From positions 1 through 22,993 of the forward strand of contig CAYYTU010000047.1 of NCBI GenBank assembly GCA_964474655.1: a stretch of DNA of 22,993 nt, written 5' to 3'. The stretch comes from CAYYTU01 sp964474655. GTDB taxonomy: Bacteria > Chloroflexota > Anaerolineae > B4-G1. The notes below the pieces were generated by a model. The model ran no database searches and was not told the DNA's origin. It saw only the letters and a program-made list of their open reading frames with translations. The translations under genes and the position numbers were made by a program. Below, piece by piece: positions 1 through 7,948 of the stretch. Each line of letters opens with the position of its first letter. The first letter of the stretch is position 1.

Positions 1-1423
1 CGGGCAGCGGATCGTAGACAATCCCGTAATGTTCCGGATAGGCGCTGCCGAACCAACTAAGTCGCACGCGGGCGATGCCCTGCTGTTCCATCCATAACCG
101 CACTCCCTTCAAATCCTGTCCCCAGTCGATGTTAGAGTCGGCCAAGATGTGCCAGCCCTTCTTCGGTCCGCCGCCGATAAGGTTGAAGTAGGCCAGGAAG
201 TGGGGGTAGATGGTGAGGGTGCTGGTCGCCAGCCATACGGCGAGGGCGAGTGGGAGGAGAGAAACCAGGTTTTTCGGAAAAAACCTGGTTTCTTTCCCCG
301 AAAGATTTGTCAGGCGGCCGACGTGAACGGCGAGGAAGGGCAGGATGGGCAGAAGGTGGCGGTAGCCCAAGTTGAGGCGGGCCGTGGTGAAGATCGCGAA
401 GAGGGTCACTGGAGGAACCAGAAGGAACAGATCGTCGCGCTGAGAGCGGTAGATCATCGCCGCCGTCGCGAGCAGGATGCCTACCAGGGTTACCAGCGGG
501 GTCTTGACGGTCAGGGCAATCGGAAAGTAGTACCACCATCCTTCTGTGCTGATCTCCCCTAGCAGATAACCGGGTCTTCCTCCAGAGGCGAAGTTCAACA
601 CTGCTTTTATGCCACGGATGTACGGCGGCGCTGGAACAGCAAAACTGACGCCCTCCAATGGTCCCATTTGGAAACGATAGCTGGTCCAAACTATCAGCAG
701 CGCCAACAAAGCGATGACAAAAAGGGAACCTACCCGCTTCAAAAGATGAGCTCGGTCTGCTCCCTCCAGAATGCTCTCAATTAGGAATGTCAGGGCCAGG
801 ATCGGGCCAAACAGCAACGCCGATAGCTTGGCGGCGAAGGCCAACCCCAACGCCACGCCAGCCCACCCGACGCGCCACCAAGTGAAATGTTTGGTCAGTC
901 GCCAGAAAGCGTAGGCCGCAAGAAAGACGAAGAACGCTCCCCCTAGATCGGTCGTGGAAAACCTTGCGTGGGCCAGGATGTTGGGGTCGAGCGCACAGAA
1001 GGCGGCCGCCAGCAGCCCGCCCCAGGCCCCGAAGCGCTCGCTGGCCCAGCGGAAGACCAGGGCGCTTAGCATCAGGCCTAAGCCGATTATCGGCAGGCGG
1101 GCCAGGAAGACGATCTGGTCCGGATTCCGATTGGCGTGCCACAGGAAATTATCGGCGAAATGGTACCACTCGGCAGCCTCCCACCATTGATCAAGCGGCA
1201 GTTGAAGATCAAGCAGGAGATGTGCTGGCAGAGCGCTGAGAGTGTTGACCAGTGGGGGGTGCTCAATGCTTAGCCGCGGGTCGCCTGTGCCCAAATAGGC
1301 CGCTCCCCGAGCGATGTGGTTCTGTTCGTCCATCGTCGGTGATTTTTGCACCGCGCTGGTGAGGGATAAGCCAAAGGACAAAGTCAACAATGCGATGACG
1401 ATAAAACGAGATGTGTGCTTCAC
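1..1423 (-). CDS. ArnT/GT39-like membrane glycosyltransferase, 3' end outside window
   Basis: I translated this frame by hand. It opens with GTG at 1423, the first start after an in-frame TGA, behind a TAAGGG ribosome site, and stays open to the window edge (474 codons), so the C-terminus is missing. The protein is polytopic, with an N-terminal membrane helix followed by the acidic pair D32-E33 in TMDEQNHIARG, the usual catalytic position of GT-C enzymes. GDPRLSIEHPPL follows in the first outer loop. Further on are LNLGYRHLLPILPF and DSNIDWGQDL, both typical of bacterial phospholipid-carrier-dependent GT39 proteins. The family moves a sugar from a polyprenyl-phosphate donor onto a lipid or protein on the outer face of the membrane; donor and acceptor here are unknown. 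It is the last gene of the minus-strand glycosyltransferase run, 173 bp after its neighbour. Residues about 376-389 are encoded by a hairpin repeat, listed separately. Confidence 0.88.
   Translation of the reverse strand, partial: MKHTSRFIVIALLTLSFGLSLTSAVQKSPTMDEQNHIARGAAYLGTGDPRLSIEHPPLVNTLSALPAHLLLDLQLPLDQWWEAAEWYHFADNFLWHANRNPDQIVFLARLPIIGLGLMLSALVFRWASERFGAWGGLLAAAFCALDPNILAHARFSTTDLGGAFFVFLAAYAFWRLTKHFTWWRVGWAGVALGLAFAAKLSALLFGPILALTFLIESILEGADRAHLLKRVGSLFVIALLALLIVWTSYRFQMGPLEGVSFAVPAPPYIRGIKAVLNFASGGRPGYLLGEISTEGWWYYFPIALTVKTPLVTLVGILLATAAMIYRSQRDDLFLLVPPVTLFAIFTTARLNLGYRHLLPILPFLAVHVGRLTNLSGKETRFFPKNLVSLLPLALAVWLATSTLTIYPHFLAYFNLIGGGPKKGWHILADSNIDWGQDLKGVRLWMEQQGIARVRLSWFGSAYPEHYGIVYDPLP
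256..297. repeat. Hairpin repeat embedded in frame in a coding region
   Basis: The arms at 260-274 and 279-293 are perfect 15-base inverted repeats (AGAAACCAGGTTTTT and its complement) around a 4-base loop. With one mismatch, a G-U pair in RNA, the arms extend to 19 bases (256-297). The element lies inside the glycosyltransferase gene and is read through without breaking the frame, encoding ETRFFPKNLVS in a loop between two membrane segments. There is no U-tract that would make it a terminator, and the gene continues beyond it on both sides. Confidence 0.85.
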
Positions 1424-1596
1424 AATACCCTTAATTGCTTGTCACCAGTGGCTCGATATGCACTGAACCAATAATGCGATTATCAAGGAGACGCTCGCCA
1501 TCCTCGTCTTAGTCCGGAAGGCGTTCCAGATGTTCGATGTTATACATTCCTATCGATAGATCATATAAGATCCCCAAGCCACTTGTTTATACGAGA
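1424..1596. other. Intergenic gap in the glycosyltransferase cluster
   Basis: This 173-bp gap is more AT-rich than the flanking genes. It holds a perfect 10-base palindrome, CTATCGATAG, near 1552-1561. I saw no convincing minus-strand -35/-10 pair and no terminator hairpin, so read-through from the upstream gene is possible but unproven. The only clear signal is the TAAGGG ribosome site just upstream of the GTG at 1423. Confidence 0.5.
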
Positions 1597-3840
1597 TCAG
1601 TTTTCGCTTTTCACAGCTCGTATCTGATTCAACACGATACGATCGTTTGCCCAACGTTCCCCATCCGGTCCGATCGCCGGCAATCGCTCTTTAGTGCCGT
1701 AATCGTACATCCCGACGGTGAGCGTGTACGTTCCTGGAGGTAAGTCAACATCGGAAGCCAACATATGCTCATCTACAATCACTTCGGTGTCGAGCCAGTT
1801 CCAGGTTGGTCGCTCGCCGTGTCTCGGTACGCCATCGTGCTGAGCAGCCAATTGTCCCTCTGAATCCAGCAGATGCACGAACACGTGATAGTCCGCTCGC
1901 ATAGTACCGTCTGATTGCCAGGACAGCGTCACGGACAACTGATCGTCTGTCGATATCTGGTTCGAGCTCACCTTATAGCCCAGCAAGGTGATATGATCGC
2001 CCAATTGCACGTCTAGCCGGTGCTCAACGGCCTGATAGGGACGGTAGGTAGCAGGAGGGGAGTCACGCAAGTCAGCTACGGTATAAGCTGTCAGGTGAGG
2101 GCCTTCGTATGCAGGGGACACGTTGGCGAAATAGGACGTGAGCCACTCCGCATCCTCGTGCACGAGAATATACCGGAAGCCGTCTTTGTAGAGCTCTCCC
2201 ACGACTTGCTTGGGATCGTAGCGCCAATTCTCCGCCGAGATCCTCTGACGCCAGGCTAGCAACAAGGGCTGGGTGTTGATATACTGATAGGCTTCCTCGG
2301 GCATGCGGGCGACTACGCCCTCGACGATTGGCCTTTCGTGAATGGTCTGCAAAAAGTCGTAGCGTTTGGCTTTGTTACGTCCCATCGGGAGGTCGATAAT
2401 GGCACCGGGCTCTTCATTGACCTCTAAGTTGTAGTGAAAGGGTGAAACAAGGGGGTGTTGGATGCGCCACGGCATCTCACCGACCTCATACAGCATTAGC
2501 ACGGCGAGCACAGTGAGCACGGCGTATCCCCACCGCTTTTTTCCTTTGAGCCACTCATTTATCTGCGCTGCTCCATAGCCGACCAACACGGCCCACGGCA
2601 GCGCAAAGATGAGCGCGAAACGCTTGGGTTGCCGGAGCGCGCGAAAGAGAATGAAGTTCTTGAGCACATAGTAAGGGGTCCAGATTTTGGGTTTGGGGAC
2701 GGTGTTGACATGCAGAACCACGCCCAGAGTCATGATCCATAGAAATACTGCCAGAATCAGCCACACGAGCCGTCTAGATTGCTTTCCTTTGTACGCGGCT
2801 ACGCCAATGATGACCAACCCTATGGAGGTCACCCCTACGTGAAAGGCGCCTCCATACCAGATTGTGTCCGACGGAATCCCCAGCAGATCAGCTACGTAGG
2901 GCGGTGCGAAAGGAGGGCGGCCCGGTGCGGGCATAATGAACGAATATAAGTCCGCCCCTTCGGTGTTGAACGTGTTGAGTGCGTTATCGACCCTGCCGGA
3001 TTGCAGGAAAGGATAAGCGACTGGCATTACCAGGAGCAACATAAGTGCCAGCAGGATGAGCATAGTGATCCAAAAGGTTGGAACCTTCCACCAGCCAGCA
3101 GAGACGGCGCTCAATCCTGCATAGAGAGCTCCAAGCAGCGCAGCCAGCATCCAGACTTTGATGCTGATATAAGCGTTGAGCGACAGCGCCAGGGCCGGCA
3201 AAAGAAGTGTCGTTAGCGTTTGCGTGCGCGATTTTTCGGTAGAGCCAGTCCACGTTTTCGATAGTTTGCGCAGCGCTACGATCAAGGCCAACATAAACAG
3301 CGGAATCCATTGCACACTTCCAGTATTGGGCTGTCCCAGCGCGCGCTGAATGTGCTGTGGGTAGAAAGCATAGAAAGCTCCGCCGATCCAGGCGGCCTGT
3401 CGGTCCTGGGTCAAGTAGAGGAGTAACAGGTACGTCATGTATGCGCTCACGAGAAGCCCCAGCAAAACGTTCAAATTGTAGCCCGCGATGTCGCCGAAGA
3501 GGAAGGTCAAGGGAATCCAGGCCCCGAAGGCCGCCCAGCGACGGGGTTGGAACGTGATGTCCAGGCCCTGGGGATAGAACAGGTAAGGTGTAAAGTTAGG
3601 ATTATGACCTTCTGTCACTGCCTTGACTAGCCACCACTTCTGCCATAAGGTGTTGTAGATGTCACGGCCTACGAGGCCAGTGCTGGGCAAGCCTGTTCTA
3701 ATGTTGGGAACGAGGGGATAGGTCATCACAATGACCGCCAGGGCAAATAGCGCCAGGGCGAGCTGATCGTGTTGTAACCGTAGCCATACCCGTTTCCGTA
3801 AGCGATAGCAGAAGCGCATTTTGGGTTTAGCGTTGGTCAT
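1597..3840 (-). CDS. YfhO-like GT-C membrane protein with C-terminal beta-sandwich module
   Basis: The protein has 747 residues and many hydrophobic segments. The first outer loop carries a single acidic candidate, D60, in GRDIYNTLWQKWW, followed by NPNFTPYLFYPQGLD and later ALRQPKRFALIFALPWAVLVGYG. This layout is shared with the gene at 7945-10509 and differs from the ArnT-like neighbours. The last ~140 residues (605-747) form the recurring soluble module, with DYHVFVHLLDSEG, LPPGTYTLTVGMYD and KERLP. ATG 3840 is preferred because it lies 19 bp after the previous stop. A longer reading from 3906 (22 more residues) would overlap the previous gene by 47 bp, lacks a ribosome site and gives a non-hydrophobic, arginine-rich extension. 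The function is probably sugar transfer on the outer membrane face, inferred from topology; no substrate can be read. Confidence 0.85.
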   Translation of the reverse strand: MTNAKPKMRFCYRLRKRVWLRLQHDQLALALFALAVIVMTYPLVPNIRTGLPSTGLVGRDIYNTLWQKWWLVKAVTEGHNPNFTPYLFYPQGLDITFQPRRWAAFGAWIPLTFLFGDIAGYNLNVLLGLLVSAYMTYLLLLYLTQDRQAAWIGGAFYAFYPQHIQRALGQPNTGSVQWIPLFMLALIVALRKLSKTWTGSTEKSRTQTLTTLLLPALALSLNAYISIKVWMLAALLGALYAGLSAVSAGWWKVPTFWITMLILLALMLLLVMPVAYPFLQSGRVDNALNTFNTEGADLYSFIMPAPGRPPFAPPYVADLLGIPSDTIWYGGAFHVGVTSIGLVIIGVAAYKGKQSRRLVWLILAVFLWIMTLGVVLHVNTVPKPKIWTPYYVLKNFILFRALRQPKRFALIFALPWAVLVGYGAAQINEWLKGKKRWGYAVLTVLAVLMLYEVGEMPWRIQHPLVSPFHYNLEVNEEPGAIIDLPMGRNKAKRYDFLQTIHERPIVEGVVARMPEEAYQYINTQPLLLAWRQRISAENWRYDPKQVVGELYKDGFRYILVHEDAEWLTSYFANVSPAYEGPHLTAYTVADLRDSPPATYRPYQAVEHRLDVQLGDHITLLGYKVSSNQISTDDQLSVTLSWQSDGTMRADYHVFVHLLDSEGQLAAQHDGVPRHGERPTWNWLDTEVIVDEHMLASDVDLPPGTYTLTVGMYDYGTKERLPAIGPDGERWANDRIVLNQIRAVKSEN

Positions 3841-3859
3841 GTGTGCGGTATGGAGCGCC

Positions 3860-5932
3860 TCAATCGATGGCCTGGACGGCGATCTGCCCCAACACAATCC
3901 GGGCATTGGGCAGACGTTCCCCGGTTGACGTGTAAACAGGAAGGCGCTTCATGCTCTTGGGATCATACATCCCGATTGAGAGCTCATACTGGCCTGGGGG
4001 GGCGTCATCACTTATGTTGATCACATAGCTATCCTTGATGAAATCTCCCTCCCGCCAGGTCGAGGTGAGTCGAGAACCATTGAGTGGGAATCCATCTCTT
4101 TGTGCGATCAAGTTCTGGCTATCGGATAAGAGATGACAGAAAACTTTATAGCTCTTTTCTACATCTCCGCTTATCTCCCAGGTGGGGGCGACGATCAATT
4201 GCCCTCCAGGTGCCACCACCTCGGTACTGGTTTTGACTTCTCGCAGCCAGATATGCTCGCCTAGCCTGTGGTCGGTTGCATATCCGGGCCCTCTAACTTT
4301 TAACAAGTTCTGACTTTCGTAGATCCAGACAAAGGTTACGCCACCAAAGGAAACAGTCCATACAGGCTCTGTCTCCTGATCCAGTTCCCACAACGTTTTC
4401 CAGTCTTCAATATCCATCTGACGCAAAATCTGGTTGATCGTGTAGATCCGATAATCAGCAGCGGGATCGTCGATGGTCGTTATTGATCCTTCGAAGTAGC
4501 GCTTGAAAAAGTTGTCGCCGCGTTTGTGCAACCCTACCGTGACTTTTTGTGCGTTTGGCAGATCGTTGAGATACCGGGCGGCCAGATCTAAGCCTTCTTC
4601 CTCATGTTGGAGTGGAAGAACATATTGCGCTCCTTCTGTCCCTCCGAGCAGATGATTGAACAGCGTGCCATAATAAGGGTGCCGGGGTAGGATCAACCCC
4701 GCTTGGAGCATTAATAGCCCTCCTATGAGCGCCATCTCCGTCCAACGTTTCTCTTGCCGCGGAAGTATTTTATTTATCCATTTCCCCAGTTTAACCATAC
4801 TAACCCCGGCTAATATGTCGACTGCCAGGAATGTGGGCAAGATGTATCTCATCTCTTTCCGGGCCGCCAGGCTCATCTGAGCGATGAAGAAGACGATGTA
4901 AGCTATTAGCAGCCAGGGGATCGGCTCAATCTGATTTCCTGAACGCAGTTGCCAGAGGGTAAATGCAATACTCATCCCCAGCATCGGCAGCGTTACCGCA
5001 GTTGTCCTCCAGGCCAGCGTTGCCAGGTAGAAACGGGGGCCTGGATCATCGAAGGTAACCTCTCCGTTGAAATAGATGGGATTATAATGGGGAGTCTCGA
5101 CCTTGTCTGTGATATTTTCCACCATCTTCTGTGCGGTGTCGATTGGACGAACCCACATCGCTGGCCAGAGAGCTACAAAGACTACGGCTGCTGTGACGAT
5201 CCAGAGCATTATGCGTGTCAGTGTCCGCTTGAAATAGCCCTTCCACTGTGGTTTGCTCCGCTGCATCATTGAGAGCAGGTCCCAGCTTGCTGTGACGAGC
5301 ACGGTGTATGGTACCAGGAATAACGCTGGGCTTTTGCTCAGCAGCGCGAATCCTCCAAAGACGCCGCTCAACGCCAGATCGCTGTGCTTTTCACTTTGCA
5401 TATGATTCATCAAGAAAAGCACGCTGACCATCATAAAAGTAGCCAGCAAGGCATCGACGTGCAACACCTGGCTCCGGGCTATATAGAATGGGTTCAACGC
5501 CAGCAAACCGGCGGCGGCAATCGCCACCCGTGAACCCGCCAGCCGTCGTATGAGCACGTAGGAGAGAGCAATGCACAAAGCGATGACGAATGCCAGTGGT
5601 CGTACGGCGGCGATAATCGCGTTGGATGTAACGCCGGGTTGTGCCGGTTCGATGCCGAGCAGTTGGTCTGGGGTCAGCCCCCGTGAGTGTGCAAAGACCT
5701 TCATGCCAAAGCCTGAAAGCCACATCGTGGTGACACCAGGATGATGTCTTTGGAACGTATCGCTCCAGTTCCCCGTCAGGATAGCCTCGCTAAACCGAAT
5801 TGAGCGCCTGTACCACTGCATCGGCCAGGAGACTGGATAGAGCGCCCGTGGCAAGAAGGCCAGCAAGAACATTGCCGTAAGTATGACCAGTTGCCTGGTT
5901 TGTGTGCTTTGTAATTTATCTTTGATTCTCAT
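3860..5932 (-). CDS. GT39-like membrane glycosyltransferase with C-terminal beta-sandwich module
   Basis: The protein has 690 residues: an N-terminal helix (about 15-32), a large first outer loop and many further helices. The loop has PVSWPMQWYRRSIRFSEAIL followed by GNWSDTFQRHHPGVTTMWLSG; the HPGVTTMW segment is typical of a GT39-like subgroup. No Asp-Glu pair is visible where other members keep their catalytic dyad, so the active residue is uncertain. Residues 552-690 are the shared module (SYKVFCHLLSD, APPGQYELSIGMYDP, KRLP). ATG 5932 lies 12 bp after the upstream stop, with only a weak purine stretch (GGGAGAG) about 20 bases ahead, so translation is probably coupled. Sampled segments are GC-poorer than the first gene of the cluster (29/60 at 4441-4500). 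Role: putative polyprenyl-phosphate-sugar transferase; substrate unknown. Confidence 0.87.
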   Translation of the reverse strand: MRIKDKLQSTQTRQLVILTAMFLLAFLPRALYPVSWPMQWYRRSIRFSEAILTGNWSDTFQRHHPGVTTMWLSGFGMKVFAHSRGLTPDQLLGIEPAQPGVTSNAIIAAVRPLAFVIALCIALSYVLIRRLAGSRVAIAAAGLLALNPFYIARSQVLHVDALLATFMMVSVLFLMNHMQSEKHSDLALSGVFGGFALLSKSPALFLVPYTVLVTASWDLLSMMQRSKPQWKGYFKRTLTRIMLWIVTAAVVFVALWPAMWVRPIDTAQKMVENITDKVETPHYNPIYFNGEVTFDDPGPRFYLATLAWRTTAVTLPMLGMSIAFTLWQLRSGNQIEPIPWLLIAYIVFFIAQMSLAARKEMRYILPTFLAVDILAGVSMVKLGKWINKILPRQEKRWTEMALIGGLLMLQAGLILPRHPYYGTLFNHLLGGTEGAQYVLPLQHEEEGLDLAARYLNDLPNAQKVTVGLHKRGDNFFKRYFEGSITTIDDPAADYRIYTINQILRQMDIEDWKTLWELDQETEPVWTVSFGGVTFVWIYESQNLLKVRGPGYATDHRLGEHIWLREVKTSTEVVAPGGQLIVAPTWEISGDVEKSYKVFCHLLSDSQNLIAQRDGFPLNGSRLTSTWREGDFIKDSYVINISDDAPPGQYELSIGMYDPKSMKRLPVYTSTGERLPNARIVLGQIAVQAID

Positions 5933-5944
5933 CGTTTGCTTTGC

Positions 5945-7948
5945 CTACTCTCCCGGAGGTTCAATCAACACCCGGTCGGCGTTCCTTGCGGACAAACGCT
6001 GTTTGGACGATGGATTATACAGTCCCACGTGTAGCATGTAAAGCAGGTCGGGATGTTCCTGTGGCCAGGACAGAGTGTGCTTCTGGATGATGAGGTCGTC
6101 GGGTCTCCATCCTTGGGCCGGGCTGCCCAGACCGTCGCTTTGATCGATGAGATCGCCGGATTCATCCGTCAGATGGACGAAGATCTTGACGGGAAATGAT
6201 GGCGGTTTCTCCACGCGCCAGTAAGTCAACAGCGTGAGTGGATCGTCCAAGCGCATCTCCAGCCATTTGTAGCCCAGGAACGTCAATCGCCCCTCGAAGG
6301 TCACCGGGGCGTCGCTCGGGACGCCGGTGGGCAAAGTAGCCTTCGTCTTCAATTTCCCCAGGTGCTGCTGCATAGCCGCTTCGTGAGGCAGGCGATAGCT
6401 GGTGAACGCTGCTTGACTTTCTTTCCGCGCTCCCCAGGTCGTCAACAGTTGCTCAAAATCCTCATCTACGGGGACGAACTGCGGGACAAAGAGCCGTCCA
6501 TTGCCTCCTGCTGGAATGACGAGCGTCTCGCGCGTGTCGCACAAACGAACGTCGCCCGTGTCACTTCGTGTAGCGAGCTTGAGGCTTGGAGCGTCCAGCG
6601 AATGCACCGACAGCCCGGCCACAGCGACCGCTGTCTCCGATGGCAGCGTGTCTAGCTTTTGGCCCACGGCAGTCAAGTCGGCCTGGTAGACGAAGCGGGC
6701 GGTCTCGTTCTTCGGCCAGCGGACGAAGTAGTCGCGGGCGGTGAGGAAGAGGCAGGGCGTGAGCAGCAGGCAAAGGGCGGGAAGTAGGGAACGGCGATTG
6801 TGCCTCTCGCTTATTCTTTGTTGGAGCCATTGGCTGGCCTCGGCGAGGGCGAGGGCCGGGAAGATAAAGACTACCACCAGCCCTAGAATATTGCGGATCG
6901 AGCTGGGGGCGTCGGCGGTGGCGACGCTGGGTCCCAGCGCGCCGATCAGCCAGATGAGCAGGAAGCCGTAGCGCGGATCGCGCCAGCGCCAGAGCGCGAT
7001 GAGAATCCCGACATAAAAGAGCACGGCGCTGATGGGATCGGCGAAGACGGGGCGACCCGGGATATTTTGACGCGGTAGAGCATCACCGGAGATCGTGAAG
7101 GACTTGAGGTTGGCGATGAAGTTCTGTGCTGTGGGTACGGGATTTCCAGCAAGCAGCTGATCCAGCGGCTGGCGGATCTCGGTGATGCGGTACTCGGCGT
7201 TGGGGTGTGAAACCAGCCAGATTGCGAGCGGGGCCGCGACGATGGCGGCCGTCAGCAGGTAGGCGACGATGTGGGGCCAGGGCAACAGTGGGCGGTCGGA
7301 TGACGTGCGAGCGAATGATGACACCAGAATGGAATAGAGGAACCAGACAATGACGATAAAGGGCAGGATGCGGGCGGCCATGTAGGTGTAGAGCGAGAGG
7401 CCCAGGAAGCAACCAGCCAGCACCGCGTCTTTGTATCCGCGATTCGTGATCGTTCGACGAGCGCCGGTTTGTGGTTGGAGCAGCCAGGGCGCCAGGGCGC
7501 GGAGAAGGAAATAAGCTGCAAGAGCAGCCAGGAAGGGCAAACTGATGGCGCGCAGCGCGACGCGGGCATAGAAGACAGGCCAGAACCCGACGACCAACCC
7601 GGCGCTGGTCAACAGGGCCACGCGAAAGCCAAACAGACGGCGGATCAGCGTGTGAGTGGCGGCGATGCCCAGCAGCCCCAGGGCCGCCGAGGGCCAGCGC
7701 AGCCCCAGCCAGTGATCGCCGAAAAGCGCCACCGTGGCGGCCTGGATATACTGATAGAGCGGTTCGTGCCCGTAAGCTGCCGTGAAGTAGATGGCGTGCT
7801 CCCCGCGCAGGATATCCTCGGCGATCAGCCAGTTGGCGACTTCATCGTGGGCGAGCCCTGGCGGCACCTGGCCCAGCGCCCCCAAGCGGAGCGCGGCCGC
7901 CAGCAGTAGCATCAGCGTGATCAGGCCCCAGCTCTGCTTTCTGCTCAC
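5945..7948 (-). CDS. ArnT/GT39-like membrane glycosyltransferase with C-terminal module
   Basis: The protein has 667 residues. Helix 1 (about 7-26) leads into PPGLAHDEVANWLIAEDILRG with D35-E36, the classic GT-C acidic pair. TAAYGHEPLYQYIQA follows, with the H-E-P-L-Y pattern of ArnT/Pmt-like enzymes, then GLRWPSAALGLLG. Ten or more further hydrophobic segments are followed by an outer soluble region. The last ~125 residues (543-667) are the recurring beta-sandwich module (KIFVHLTDESG, LLYMLHVGLYNPSSKQRL), here slightly shorter at its end. The start is GTG at 7948, whose GTGA overlaps the stop of the upstream gene by 4 bp, so translation is coupled. The enzyme is expected to use a lipid-phosphate sugar on the outer membrane face. 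Acceptor and sugar cannot be inferred. Confidence 0.9.
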   Translation of the reverse strand: MSRKQSWGLITLMLLLAAALRLGALGQVPPGLAHDEVANWLIAEDILRGEHAIYFTAAYGHEPLYQYIQAATVALFGDHWLGLRWPSAALGLLGIAATHTLIRRLFGFRVALLTSAGLVVGFWPVFYARVALRAISLPFLAALAAYFLLRALAPWLLQPQTGARRTITNRGYKDAVLAGCFLGLSLYTYMAARILPFIVIVWFLYSILVSSFARTSSDRPLLPWPHIVAYLLTAAIVAAPLAIWLVSHPNAEYRITEIRQPLDQLLAGNPVPTAQNFIANLKSFTISGDALPRQNIPGRPVFADPISAVLFYVGILIALWRWRDPRYGFLLIWLIGALGPSVATADAPSSIRNILGLVVVFIFPALALAEASQWLQQRISERHNRRSLLPALCLLLTPCLFLTARDYFVRWPKNETARFVYQADLTAVGQKLDTLPSETAVAVAGLSVHSLDAPSLKLATRSDTGDVRLCDTRETLVIPAGGNGRLFVPQFVPVDEDFEQLLTTWGARKESQAAFTSYRLPHEAAMQQHLGKLKTKATLPTGVPSDAPVTFEGRLTFLGYKWLEMRLDDPLTLLTYWRVEKPPSFPVKIFVHLTDESGDLIDQSDGLGSPAQGWRPDDLIIQKHTLSWPQEHPDLLYMLHVGLYNPSSKQRLSARNADRVLIEPPGE

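Noticed and set aside
1552..1561. CTATCGATAG palindrome as an operator site
   Set aside because: It is a single short palindrome in AT-rich DNA with no promoter next to it, and may be chance.
3841..3906. Longer start for the YfhO-like gene
   Set aside because: It overlaps the previous gene by 47 bp, lacks a ribosome site and gives an unlikely leader. ATG 3840 is better placed.
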